Source: Micrasema longulum (Eukaryota; Arthropoda; Insecta; Trichoptera; Brachycentridae). From it: a stretch of DNA of 64,000 nt. A program made the position numbers and the translations under genes. Positions within the stretch are counted from its first letter, which is position 1; each line of letters starts with the position of its first letter. Under the pieces are notes generated by a model. It was given only the letters and a program-made list of their open reading frames with translations. It did no database searches and was not told where the DNA came from. Shown one piece after another: positions 1-10,098 of the stretch. Location of the stretch: assembly GCA_022494885.1 (NCBI GenBank), contig JAGVSM010002366.1, positions 1 through 64,000 of the forward strand, read 5' to 3'.

Positions 1-1774
1 AAACAAAATCCGTTATTGTTTCAAAAGTTTAAAGCTCAAAACCCGAAAGCTTAAAGCCTCGTACTTTCTATTTCCCAGACTGGAGTTTTTTCTGCATTTC
101 GCTTTGGCACTGGAAAAACCCGACAACGAGAGATCATATACTCTTTGCATAGATTACTTTTTTTTATTTTTTGCATAAAATACAAAAATCTGTACTTTAA
201 GTCAACTAGTTTCTGCACTTAAAGACCCAAGCATATATGATCAAAAATCTGAAAAATCATTTTTAACGTCATACGTAATAAGTCAACTTTGTTAAAGACC
301 ACTTATTTTTTTTACTCTACCGACCGGTTTTAAAGCTTCACATGCTTGTTTATCAACATATAGTTGACTAATGAATCCTGTCTAATTTTATTTTAACAGT
401 TACTAACTATAAAATTAAAAACTATGGAGATAATAAATCATGTGCTTTTGTTGTGTTGTTCTTGTAAAGATAAAAGGTGTAGAGTGAGATAAATACGACC
501 TAAAAAACTTGACAGGAGTGAGTTAAAGGAAATATTGTAAAAGAAATAGAGCTTTAAATATACAATTTATGGAGTATTTTTCTTAAATCATTATCTGTGA
601 TGTATAAAACGAAGTTTATACCACAGTTCAACTAATAAAAAATATGATCTTTCCTTCTTATTTTGAATGCAGTGTATTTGTTTTTGCTTATGACAGGTTC
701 ATTAATCACAACATTCATCTTTCTACAAAATGAACTGTTTTGTTTATGTCATAATAAAAAATCATAATATTATGCCAGCAAACAAAAGCCCGGAAAATTA
801 TTTGTTTAAGGTGGTTCAGGTAGAAACGCGTTTATATTCATAAATAAACGAATAAATTTATATTAATTTGAGACGGGTTGTGGTCCCGTAGAAATACCAT
901 AGAGTTTAATAAAATCTATCGGTTTCGCTCAAACAAAGAGCAACGTTTTTTTGTCAAAAATAAACGAGTTACTTTTTCTTTATCTTTTTTCTAATTTTAT
1001 AAATCACGGTTTCTCTTTCACTGAGAATTATACAGAGAGCCTTTGTCGGATATTGTCATTCTTCCTTGTGACCATATTGCAAACACGAGTGGTAGCAAAA
1101 AAATTAAAAAAATACTGATCAAAAAAATTGATTGTAAAAAATGGTAAAAAAACACTCTTGTAGTAAACTGGGTCTTTTTTACAAACTAAACCGTCTTCTC
1201 TATCTGCCTGGACATGGATTGATAGAGTGTGCGATTATTTTAACTAGCCAGTTATCTTTTATAAGCCTCTGTAAATGACATGGCTTTCGTGTTGTTATTT
1301 CCTTTAATAATTTTTCCATTTTGTTAAGATAAGACGATATTTATTAACTGTCAACATAGTTCGAAAATACTGTCAAACGATGAAAACAGTCGGTGAGTAT
1401 TTGGCATGCGAATCAAAAACATCTATCTGATAAAATGTTCAATTTGTTACTTTTCCTGTATTCAAAATCTGATAGTGCCAATTCAAATCTACGAAAACAT
1501 AGCGTCAAATCTCATAAATCCGGCAGAAGACATATTAATATGTTCGAAGATTTTTCAAGATTCTTGACGTGTTGTCGTGAAGCAAAAACATCTGATTCAA
1601 TTCATTCTCCTGCCAACAAATCTTCTTATCTCTAACTAACATGTCACTTTATTCGAAAAGCATCTCTTATGTTGAAAACCGATGTTTTTCAGCTAATAAA
1701 AACGAATTTATCGTTATTAAAAGGCATTCAGGATTTCTATACTCTGTTTTTGAACAAGCAAAAGCATAAAGGTT
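1..1774. other. AT-rich non-coding stretch
   Basis: No gene seen. Frames here are short and have no recognisable motif. The one recognisable piece is a terminal fragment of an ACCGGT-type repeat at 285-420, listed separately. An 80-codon frame at 1393-1635 looks like chance. Confidence 0.5.
285..420. repeat. Fragment of ACCGGT-type inverted-repeat family
   Basis: Contains a CCACT, T-rich run, CCGACCGGTTTTAAAGC and then AATGAATCCTGTC. The same order of blocks occurs at 8811-8870, 32070-32215 and 39695-39835. Only one terminal arm is present and the hammerhead-like core seen in related copies is missing. Confidence 0.45.
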
Positions 1775-1895
1775 AAACCGCGCTACGCGGCGCAACAAAA
1801 TTTTGTACGTAGTACCGCGTACTGTAGCGCAGCTGTAGTAGGGTAAACGCCGTTTTTCGCCGGGGTTCCGTTCCGAGAGACACCGGCGTAAAAAA
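1775..1895. other. CpG-rich patch, arm 1
   Basis: Abrupt GC- and CpG-rich island in AT-rich DNA, with nested short palindromes (CCGCGCTACGCGG, GTACGTAGTACC) and CGCCGGGGTTCC. Block order resembles the reverse complement of 3040-3215, so the two may be inverted arms of one old element of about 1.4 kb. The resemblance is partial. Confidence 0.35.
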
Positions 1896-2009
1896 AATCG
1901 GCTTTAAATGAACACAAATATAATGGAAGACGTAAGGTTAGGTTCCGTGTCAATATTCTAAAAACAATCTAACCATCTATCTAATGTTTATTTAATACAT
2001 ATCCTACAC

Positions 2010-2445
2010 ATATATGTTCAATGCATTGAGAACAATCAGACATAGGGAAATATTTAAACTGCCCTTGTTTTCAAATAATGCTACATACCACACACCCATG
2101 GACCGCATGTGTCGGGAATATAATATATACTGCCGAAACAATAAAATTGTCATTTTTCATGATACTCTCTCAGCTTTTGCGAATAATCTCTTAGGAATAA
2201 ATCTTATTCAATAAGTACACACGTACAACTTATTTTTTATTGCATTGTATCCTGTATAAACAAAAATATTAAAAAATATGTATTACAACTTAACGTATAA
2301 ATCTTTTTTGTGTAATTCTATAATTGAAGATATATATGCATGTTAAATTATTTCGACGAATGCTTTAAATTGTATGTTTTCTAGTATGTATCTTTGTTGA
2401 CTTACCTAATAAAGTAAAATAAATAAATAAATAAAATAAATTATA
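2010..2445 (+). mobile_element. LINE 3' end (RT C-terminus plus 3' UTR)
   Basis: The 66-codon frame at 2014-2214 has the usual tail of LINE reverse-transcriptase proteins: a basic start, then LPLFSNNATYHTPMDRMC and an EYN block. Other elements of this type show FHTP..RTN....P..R in the same place. The 3' UTR ends in AATAAAG and a (TAAA)n tail at about 2405-2445, as expected for target-primed insertion. Everything upstream of the last 70 residues is missing, so this is a dead 5'-truncated copy. Clade not resolved. Confidence 0.6.
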
Positions 2446-2461
2446 AATGTATTTAATAAAT

Positions 2462-2637
2462 ACAATTTGTTTCTTTTTTGGGTAAAACCGTGTCTGTTGG
2501 ATTTGCTCCAACGTTTCGGCGACCGTTGCAAGAGTTATCTTCAGGATAAACTGAGTGAAGATGGCTTCTGCAATTGTAGCCGAAACGTTGAAATAAATCC
2601 AACAGACACGGTATCACCCAAAAAAGAAACAATTTGA
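2462..2637. repeat. Foldback element with CTGAAGA...GAAACGTT motif on both arms
   Basis: Arms 2462-2517 and 2581-2637 are inverted copies (TTTGTTTCTTTTTTGGGT outermost; TCCAACAGACACGG inside). Toward the centre each arm has a CTGAAGA-like block, a short hairpin, GAAA and the self-complementary AACGTT. On + the hairpin is GGCT (2563-2566) with AGCC (2578-2581). On the minus strand the core CTGAAGA is intact (2544-2538). The base after AACGTT is G, which a functional hammerhead does not tolerate, and stem I does not pair, so this copy shares the form only. Confidence 0.6.
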
Positions 2638-3039
2638 CATCAGTGAGCGTGAAAACCTTCGCACCTATTCGATAAATACAGTTTAAATTCGTTAACAAAA
2701 CAAATCATCTCTAGATTTAAATAATGTTTTTTTTATAATAAATACTAACTCACCAGTTTGCCGGTACTAAATTAAACACGCACACTTTTTTGAGAAAAGC
2801 ATCCAATTTCTTTTGCTTTGATTGTTGCTTCCTTTCTTGCTAAATTGTAGCATAAAATACAAATATTTGAATATTTTATTTTAATTTTAATAATCATAAA
2901 ATGAAAAATATAATCATATCTTTTTATTTTTCTTAAAAACAAAATGAAAACTAACTTGGAAACAATTTCACACACTCAATAAGCTGTTCGCGCACACGGT
3001 GATAGAATAAAACTACGTGTAAAAGTGTGTCTGCTATTA

Positions 3040-3215
3040 GAATCGCGGCGCCTACTATCGTCTGGTGTCGGCCGAACCGGGGAATCCCACGCCGCCGCCG
3101 GCACTAACTGGCGTAATTGTAAATCAGCGTAAATTGAGCCGGCGCAAAACGACATTTACCTGTACGTACATTTTGTTTCATACAAAACAGTGAAAAGAAT
3201 ATGTCCGCGCCGCGC
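3040..3215. other. CpG-rich patch, arm 2
   Basis: GC-rich island with GGCGCC, CGCCGCCGCCGGC, GCCGGCGC and GTACGTAC. Possibly the inverted partner of 1775-1895: both carry a CGCGGCGC block, an ACAAAAT..TGTACGTA block and a CCCCGGTTC-like block in opposite orientation. No coding content recognised. Confidence 0.35.
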
Positions 3216-3274
3216 CGTTTTGATCTTTAAAATTATTTGATTTTGTTACGGATTAACTAATATAAGTATATAAC

Positions 3275-3800
3275 CACTTACCGACTCTTTTTACCGTTTC
3301 TTCAACAGAACACTCAATACGCCAGCATGCAAACACTAAAATACAACTTTTCCTTTACCATCACCGTAGAATATATAGTATTTACTAAAAAATACATTAT
3401 TTATTTGCAAGGGATGCAAACACCACTTTTTGATGAAAAAATTCATCACTCGAGTTACTTACAACCTCTTAACCCTTCCCCTTCCCAACTTCTCACACCC
3501 CACCCGTTCACCAACATATCACTGAATATTATTAACCTTTTTTTTGTGTATTTTAGAACGCTGTAGTGTTTGCATCCTATATCTGCATGTATTTTTTCGT
3601 AAATACTGTATATTCTACGGTGATAGTCAAGGTGACAGTGTATTTTAGTATTTGGATGTTGGTGTAGTGAGAGTCCTGACGATGAGTCGGATTCATCTCG
3701 AAACTGGTAGATGTAAAAAGTAGATAAGTGTTTGTTTACCAATATTTGCTTACAGTATTTAAAACGTTTGATCACAAAATCAATGCATTAAACATAAATA
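3275..3800. repeat. Inverted-repeat element, ACCGGT family B, with hammerhead-like motif
   Basis: The left arm (about 3275-3410) is repeated inverted at about 3580-3740. Shared blocks are CCACTTACCGACT, TACTAAAATACA, TATCACCGTAGAATAT and GGATGCAAACAC. The region to 3800 also matches 7040-7115 (AAACGTTTGA, TTAATGC). The right arm carries a hammerhead-like core on + (3668-3715). Hairpin-forming terminal repeats with this core resemble pseudo-LTRs of Penelope-like elements. No Penelope RT or GIY-YIG domain is present. Confidence 0.65.
3668..3715 (+). ncRNA. Hammerhead-ribozyme-like motif (family B)
   Basis: Core CTGACGA at 3676-3682 fits CUGANGA. Stem II is GAG/CTC (3684-3686 with 3697-3699). 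GAAA is at 3700-3703, stem III ACTGGT (decayed from ACCGGT in sister copies), and A3709 is the expected cleavage position. Stem I pairs C3675-G3710, T3674-A3711 and G3673-T3712. Stem II is short and stem III has lost its self-complementarity, so activity is doubtful. Confidence 0.45.
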
Positions 3801-3879
3801 ACATTTAAGTTTGTAAGTGAAAGGTCTTGATGGAAGTTCCTTGTAATTTATTGTGTAAATAAAAGACGAGTGATACTTT

Positions 3880-4175
3880 AATCCACAAATTTAGAATATC
3901 CAGTGACAGGTTTCATCGTTTTCGCGACATTTTCGAGACTGGTATCTTTATTAAGGAGTTCACTGTATTTATACAAAACAGAGGTAAGGATAGATAATTC
4001 AAAGTTATATACAATTAAATTAAATAAGATTATTTTTATCTTAAGGATTATCATCAAAAAATTTTCGGGTTCACTAATGAGTTGATATAAATAGATCGAA
4101 ATCCTTAATAAAGACACCAGTCTTGAAGATGTCGCGAAAACGATGAAACCGTTCACTGAATATTCCAAATTTGTG
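3880..4175. repeat. Foldback element, family D, with hammerhead-like motif
   Basis: Arms 3882-3955 and 4103-4175 are inverted copies (CCACAAATTTAGAATATCCAG against CTGAATATTCCAAATTTGTGG). On + the order is CCAGT (4117-4121), CTTGAAGA, hairpin GTCG/CGAT (4131-4144), GAAA (4145-4148), ACCGTTC, ACTG. CCAGT pairs with ACTG(G) as stem I. The core has an extra T. A half copy with the unbroken ACCGGT lies at 37539-37667. Confidence 0.65.
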
Positions 4176-4257
4176 GATCAAAATAAATAACATTGTAATA
4201 AAATAAAAATAATGAAAGAATAATTATAAATTTCATTATTAGAAAAAAAAAAATAAT

Positions 4258-4590
4258 TTGTTGCAACAGAGAAGGAAAACGTTTTTACAAAGGAGTTTAT
4301 GGAAGTCTAGGCATTTGCAGGGCTTATGACCTGTCGTTGGCTGGTTTGAGTGGTCACTTTACACATTGTGTAACATTCACTATACTGCCTTTATTTAAAC
4401 ATCCACATTACAGTGTGTAAAGTGGCCTCTTAAACCAGCCAACGGCAGGCCAAAAGCCCTGTAAATGTCTAGACTTCCATATTGCCTCCTAAAAATGTGC
4501 TTCCTCTCTGTTGCAACAAATTTAGATCTATATTACACCCTAGGGAGAAAATCCATCCAGTCTACAAACATTTGGACATACTCAAAACGT
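4258..4590. repeat. Palindromic MITE, family C
   Basis: Near-perfect inverted repeat: arm 4258-4370 (TTGTTGCAACAGAGA..., TTGGCTGGTTTGAGTGG, TTTACACA) against 4413-4521, with a loop of about 45 bp. The right arm continues to TTTGGACATAC near 4580. Single-arm relatives occur at 8893-9040, 13320-13430, 21840-22150, 31235-31370, 40600-41100 and 46420-46552. No ORF; non-autonomous; superfamily unknown. Confidence 0.75.
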
Positions 4591-4599
4591 TGTTGATTA

Positions 4600-6060
4600 G
4601 AAATTATTAAAATATAGGATATTTTCATCGGTAGGGAAAAGTGTAAAAATTTAATAAATACGAGTATTTAGAGCGGATTGTTATGACTCTAATAATGTAA
4701 ATATCAATGTTTTTAAATCAAGTTTTAATTTTTAATTTCAGGCTTTAAAAATTAGCTAACACAAACGGCAGCAAGCATAACGTCATTTTGACGTCAAGCA
4801 TATTTTTCAAAAATCATTCATTCAGACACAACCCCCAACTCCAAGGGAACGTCCTTAAGAAGTTGAGTTGTAAATAATGATATTTTTTAACAACGTAAAT
4901 CGAAATCAGACTATCTTTGTTCAACGTTGGTACCGGTTGAACGACACGACACAGCTAACCGTTCGTCGTAAACTTAAATTCAATTAGCGTTTATTTAACA
5001 TTAAATTACTTTTCAGTATTTCTTTTATTTTAATACATGCAACCTTCTAACAAAACTTCTAGTAAGTCAGATTCAATTAACCTTCCTTTAACGAAAACAG
5101 TTCACGACAAAAAAACACAAAGATAAACATAATTTGATAAACATGAAACAACCAACTGAAATAATTGAAAAAAAATATCAAGAAGTTTCCAAATTCAGTT
5201 ACAGAATTCTGAGAGTGGCTTTGTTTGTTCATAAATCAAATCAAAATAATCAAATCTCAAGTCATTCTTCAATTATTATTAGTTATGTCTAAAATGAAGT
5301 AAACCTAAAGGAATTTTGATGTACTTTATTATTGTTTTGTTTTTATAAAGGGGAAACCATTAATCTTTGTTACACGTTGTATTTCTGTCATTGTATTCAA
5401 AGATCTACACGAGAAAATGTAACGGATTATGAGAAACTGAAGAATGACAAGTAAGAAAGTTCTTTTATAATGATAAATATAAATGTCTCGGAATAAAGGA
5501 GAATTTTATCGCTGCGATGACATGTGCAGATTGGATGAATCGAAACCTTTATCAAGATTTAAGGGTGTTTTGGATGACATGGTTAGGTTAAAATGGGTAC
5601 TTTTCGTAGATTTAGGAGTGCGCCAACAAGCCAGAATACACATAAGGGTTTATTTTTATATCTAAGGGGCAGTTGAAGATCATTTTCGTTATTATAATAT
5701 AATAATCGTGTATAGGGTATCAGAATACTGAAAAAAGGAAATAGGTTAGAAATTAGACCCCCCTTTTGGATGGTTAGATTCCTAGCAAAGTTGTCGTACA
5801 ATATGTATTAAAATGGGCTCACTGCAATATTTTATCGACCCTGAGCTGTATCTGAAGCGTAAAACTGACAAGTATAAAAATTTATATTTGTACATTAGCA
5901 GGCTCATTGCGATATATTATTTTTTCTTTATTTACAAATAAAATAGGAGGTGTTGTTTATATCATTTTTATTTCAAAGCTGAAACATAAAAAAATTGTAG
6001 AAAAATATTGAGTTGATATTTTTGTTTTTAAAAGGAAAATGAAAAACGGAAAAAAGACGA
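4600..6060. other. Non-coding stretch
   Basis: Nothing recognised. Short frames at 5483-5665 and 5583-5801 overlap on opposite strands without motifs. A weak trace of SINE1 (GAAGCGTAAAACTGA) lies near 5850. Confidence 0.5.
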
Positions 6061-6061
6061 T

Positions 6062-6340
6062 AGATTAAGGATGATAGCGGATATGTTCATTAAGGCGTAA
6101 TTTTAACAGATCTATTGTAGACACATATTTGATAACGGGTGGGAGATGATTCCAGTCGAGCCGCATCGACACTTTATGAGTTAAAAAAAAGGGGAATTGT
6201 AGATGGGATCCATTAAGAAGATGCTTTAAAAATAAGAACGAACAGGTAGAAGAGGTTAAAGAAGTCAACAACTGGTTGCAAGTCCTGTAAATACCGATAC
6301 TCATATTTTTCTTCGCAACAATGTTCTTAATCAATCTTTG
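6062..6340 (-). mobile_element. LINE RT C-terminal remnant
   Basis: The minus-strand frame 6334-6065 ends with FFLTHKVSMRLDWNHLPPVI, then YVSTIDLLKLRL and a stop. This is the familiar end of endonuclease-RT proteins (FF..RV...WN.LP..V..A.S...FK.RL). Residues upstream in the same frame fit less well, so only about the last 50 codons are secure. 5'-truncated, non-functional. Confidence 0.55.
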
Positions 6341-6884
6341 TTGTAAATTTGATACATGATTATCAATCGCCCTTCAATTACTTTTTTAATTAATTGAAGA
6401 ATCTATTAATTATTATATGCATGATTCTGTAGTAATCCTTGGACTTTAGAACAATGAGGCGTTGTGTATCCCCTGATTCATGTGAAGGGCCGGCGCAGCT
6501 TTCTCCTTCGGGTAATTCTGTCGAGAATCCGCCCAACCCGACCGGAACTATAGAAGAGGCCACGCTAAGAGGATTGTGCAGCTAAAAGCTGTTCCACATA
6601 ATTACCTAGATTTATGATCTCCTGGTACCTTATAATAGGATCTCACCGCGCATAATAACAATATTTGTTTTGCGGATACATTGTTTTGCAAGTCATTTCA
6701 TTATAATATCATGTTTACTTGTTCAAGGTTATTATTTTATATTTTTTCATTATATAAATTATTTTTAAAAAGCAGTAACTATATATGAAGGGTTAACTAT
6801 TTTGTTTTGGGTGTTTGTTAACATTTATTTTGCTTTAACTCATCTACTACCTCTCTTTTAAACTTTATTTTCCACAACATCAAA

Positions 6885-7115
6885 CATTTTCATAAACTAT
6901 AATCAGCACATGTAAGAGTTGCCTACTAAAAGTATGTGGTATGATGTAAATCGGTATGATGGGTTTTTTTGTGCAATAACCGTGGTAAAGGTGTTTTGCA
7001 TGTTAGTTTAATTAAAACCAATAGACGTAGAAAAGTCAGTAAGTGGTTATAAACAAATATTTAACGACATTTATTTAAACGTTTGACAGCAAAGTTAATG
7101 CTTTAAATACTTTTT
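6885..7115 (+). repeat. Family B fragment (ribozyme core lost)
   Basis: Matches the + arm at 12990-13210: TTCATAAACTATAATCA, then GCCTACTAAAAG, GATGGGTTTTT, TTAGTTTAATTA, AAAAGTCAGTAAGTGG. The CTGANGA...GAAA segment is deleted between TTAATTA and CAATAGACG. The tail (AACGTTTGACAGCAAAGTTA) aligns with about 3760-3790. Confidence 0.6.
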
Positions 7116-7159
7116 AATATATGAACTTTATACTATATGTCGCCGCCAAACAGTTAAAT

Positions 7160-7905
7160 CGGCCACTCAATTGGGCTTGTAGGCTGTTTATTAAATGCCG
7201 GTTAAACGTCGCATAGCCTCTTTAATGTTTATACAACATTAATCATTGTTTTATTTTGTTAGGTAAAGTTAGGTTAGGTTAGAATAGAGGAGGTGAAACC
7301 GAACATAATAAGTTAAACAAACTTACGTCATCATTACCAAAGTACTTTCGAAACGACCCAAATTTTTACTGGACACGGAGATATGAAAAGTTATCTATAA
7401 ACGTTCAAATTAAAAAATGATGACTATTGTCTATGCGATGATATTTCTTAACAGAGTATCGAACATCTGTTATTTCAGTGCCCATTTTTCAGTTTACCAC
7501 GCCATAATCTTGAAGCAGAATGCAGGAAAAATGGAATATCCTTAACAGATATCCACACTGTAGTTAAAAGTAGTTATCACGCGCCATTGTTCTTAAACTT
7601 TGCAACACTGGTGATTGGACTCATAAAGGTAATAAACCAAAATCAGTGATCGAACATCCCATTTCCAAGACAAACAAAAACGTTTTTTTTCCGAGTACCT
7701 TAGCCTTGTACATGACACGTAAGGCTACTAAATACAGGGACCTAACTGTAAATATATTTAAAAATTTAAAAAAATACGTTAAGTAAAAAACATATATTTT
7801 TTATTAAACTTAACTCAACCTAACCTAACTTAATTTAATCTAACCCAGCAGTTTGAATTCCAGCATTTAATGAACAGTCTAGACTCCCAATTGACTCTTT
7901 GTTAA
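7160..7905. repeat. Inverted arms carrying TTAGG-like runs
   Basis: CAATTGGG...CTGTTTATTAAATGCC (7167-7200) recurs inverted as GGCATTTAATGAACAG-like sequence at 7860-7890. Each arm also holds a telomere-like run: AGTTAGGTTAGGTTAG at about 7267-7282 and AACCTAACCTAAC at about 7814-7826. The runs are short and imperfect. They are probably part of the element, not a telomeric remnant. Confidence 0.45.
7330..7645 (+). mobile_element. LINE C-terminus with RT-linked zinc-binding motif
   Basis: Frame 7426-7650 reads YCLCDD, a stop, then QSIEHLLFQCPFFSLPRHNL. This is the C-C...H...C zinc-binding segment (CxC....(S)xEHxLFxCP) at the C-terminus of many LINE ORF2 proteins. It continues to a stop at about 7648. 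An upstream piece (YEKLSI) lies in another frame, so the copy is frameshifted as well as carrying an internal stop. Confidence 0.65.
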
Positions 7906-7919
7906 AAATATTTGGCAGT

Positions 7920-8335
7920 GACATGTACATTTTCTCTTTTATTTAGTTGTTTGAAATCTACATTACTTTGCGAGCTGTTTAACTCATCGCGTAATTCAGA
8001 CAGTAAATATAAGATGGAAGTTTATAAATAGAAAGCAGATATATTATCATATTACCATATTATCCACAGAAGCCATATTCAGCAAGCAAATTGCCCTATT
8101 AATGTGTAAATTCTGACTTGCATTTGTACGACTTTTGGGTGCGAAAAACAATGCACGAGATCTCACTCTGGTATAATTACTGGAAACATACAAACTGATC
8201 TCTCATAGTATATTTGGATTATATATATATACTAGAAATCAGCTTATAAAAATGTCTCACAGGAAAAATTTGACGACGAGATTTGAGAGTGTTTAAATCC
8301 AGCATCCCTGCTAAAATTAATGATGGATACAAGAA
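7920..8335. other. Non-coding stretch
   Basis: Nothing recognised. The run TATATATATATA lies near 8221-8230. Confidence 0.45.
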
Positions 8336-8339
8336 AGGA

Positions 8340-8740
8340 CATATGGCTGTGAAACTTTTGTGTTCACGAAAAAAAAATTTCCCAAATTATCAGTGACACA
8401 GAGAGCCATGGAAAGGAGAATGCTGGGTATTTTGTTGAGAGACAGAAAAACCAATACATGGATTAGAGCGAGAACAAAGATCACCGATGTGGTCCATAGG
8501 GCTGCCAACCAGAAATGGAGCTGGGCTGGTCATATAGCCAGAATCACAGACTCTAGATGGACCAAAAAAGTCCTGAAATAGCGACCCAGAACGGGTAGAA
8601 AAAGTGTCGGCAGGCCTCAGACAAGGTGATCTGATGACATAAGACGAGTTGTAGGAAGTGGTTGGATGCGGTTGGCTCAGGATAGGGAAATATGAAGACT
8701 AAAGGGGGAGGCCTATGTTCAACATTGGGTAAGAGACGGC

Positions 8741-8779
<39 letters not shown>

Positions 8780-8780
8780 C
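8340..8780 (+). mobile_element. RTE-type LINE 3' end with (TGA)n tail
   Basis: Frame 8360-8581 contains KLSVTQRAMERRMLGILLRD and, further on, TKITDVVHRAANQKWSWAGH, then IARITDSRW. This is the conserved C-terminal region of arthropod RTE-like endonuclease-RT proteins. Related residues continue after a stop, in broken frames, with GLCSTLGKR just before the tail. The element ends in a pure TGA repeat (8741-8779), the usual simple-repeat tail of this lineage. 5'-truncated and frameshifted. Confidence 0.8.
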
Positions 8781-8892
8781 AAGAAAGGATAGTTATTATT
8801 ATAATAAAATAAATAAAACAACTTTGTTTTTAACCACTATTTTTTTTCCACCGACCGGTTTCAAAGCTAAACTTCAAATGATTATTTTTACC

Positions 8893-9040
8893 ATATTTGA
8901 GTTTGTCCAAATGTTCATAGTAAAGTGACCACTTAAACCAGCCAATGACAGGTCATAAGCCCTGTAAATGCCTTGACTTCCTTATTCCCTTATTTAAGGT
9001 ATTCTCCATCCCTGTTGTAATTTGTTAATTATTTTTACCA
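8893..9040. repeat. Family C single arm
   Basis: GTCCAAATG, then ACCACTTAAACCAGCCAATG, ACAGGTCATAAGCCCTGTAA and CCTGTTGTAATTTG match the right arm of the palindrome at 4258-4590. The other arm is missing. Confidence 0.6.
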
Positions 9041-9163
9041 TTGAAATAATGATTATTTTCTTTTACTTATAAAGAAACTGGATCAAAAGTACTCCACGAA
9101 TTAAAATATTAAAATTTGACAACCTACAACTCTTAGAAATTCAAAAAGCAATTCATAATAATA

Positions 9164-9338
9164 TCGGGTTGTAGTCCTGTGGCTAGTGTCTCGGACTCAC
9201 GGACCAAAGGTCCGTGGTTCGAATCCTAGTCAACCCCAACTCGATTCCATCTTCTAATAGTGAGTTATTTACAACTCGTTGAAAATGGCCTTCAAAATGA
9301 AATATTTGGGTCAATCATAAGAACGCAAATATTTTTTT
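9164..9338 (+). mobile_element. SINE3 copy, tRNA-like head
   Basis: Head reads GGGTTGTAGTCCTGTGGCTA, GTGTCTCGGACTC, hairpin CACGGACC-AAA-GGTCCGTG and GTGGTTCGAATCC, a good pol III B box. Body is TTCTAATAGTGAGTTATTTA, CAACTCGTTGAAAATGGCC and ATAAGAACGCAAATATTT. Four other copies share all blocks: 22262-22395, 38155-38315, 46555-46738 and 61602-61785. Confidence 0.75.
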
Positions 9339-10098
9339 ATCCATTTTAAAAAATTGAAAAAATAATAATAATAAGAAAACAAAATAACCAAATAAACCCT
9401 ATTTATTTTAATCCACTCCTGTCTAGTTTCGAAAGTATTAATCTCATATTACCGTCCTTTAAGATTTTTTATTTTGTTTTATTTTATTGTACAAATTTAA
9501 TATAAGGTTACATATTTGATATCAGTGAATCTATTTAAAACTAGTGAATATAAAATGAAAACGGAGTGATCTCTGTTTAGGATATTCTCCATCTAATATG
9601 GCTCAGCCTGTTCTATTGATTGATTTGAAAGACTTAATTTGATGAATTGATTTATTTGTTTCATTAGCGGCATAAGATAAAATAAAATAGGAAAAAAATC
9701 ATTTCTTAACTAAACCCTGAGAAAGAAGTTTGTTTAGCTTTGAAACCGGTAGGTGGAAAAAAAAGTGGTTAAAAACAAAGTTTTTTAATTTATTTTATTT
9801 TAATGAATAACCATAAAGTAAGTGCTTCAAATATACCATTTAAATTTTTATTTTCTTAAAGATGCAAGTATCGGGTTTATTCAAATCACTCTGAATATCT
9901 GCTATTTTAAAAAAAATACCGCAATGCTGCTTTGTATCGAATAATGAAAATAGAAGAAAAAAGGGAAACTGTGATCTCATGCCAAATTCATACATCTGCA
10001 TTTTTACGCTAGCAATGCAGCCTTTGGACTACATACTCTTTTTTTACAAAATGTTGAATACAACGTTTCACCACGATAGACATTTTTTTTACTTAATG

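Larger units (their letters stand above)
8806..9806. repeat. 1-kb inverted-repeat element, ACCGGT family A2
   Basis: Left end AACTTTGTTTTTAACCACT...CGACCGGTTTCAAAGCTAAAC (8818-8872) is repeated inverted at 9736-9800. On + the right arm reads CCCTGAGAAAG, AAAG...CTTT hairpin, GAAACCGGTAGGTGG: a hammerhead-like order with one core mismatch (CTGAGAA for CTGANGA). The interior holds a family C arm and a SINE3, so the 1-kb length is inflated by later insertions. Confidence 0.55.

Noticed and set aside
7262..7285. True telomeric remnant
   Set aside because: Only three imperfect TTAGG units, paired with an inverted partner inside a repeat.
9170..9240. tRNA gene at the SINE3 head
   Set aside because: Has a B box, but the cloverleaf is wrong and the same sequence is repeated five times with a common body: a SINE.
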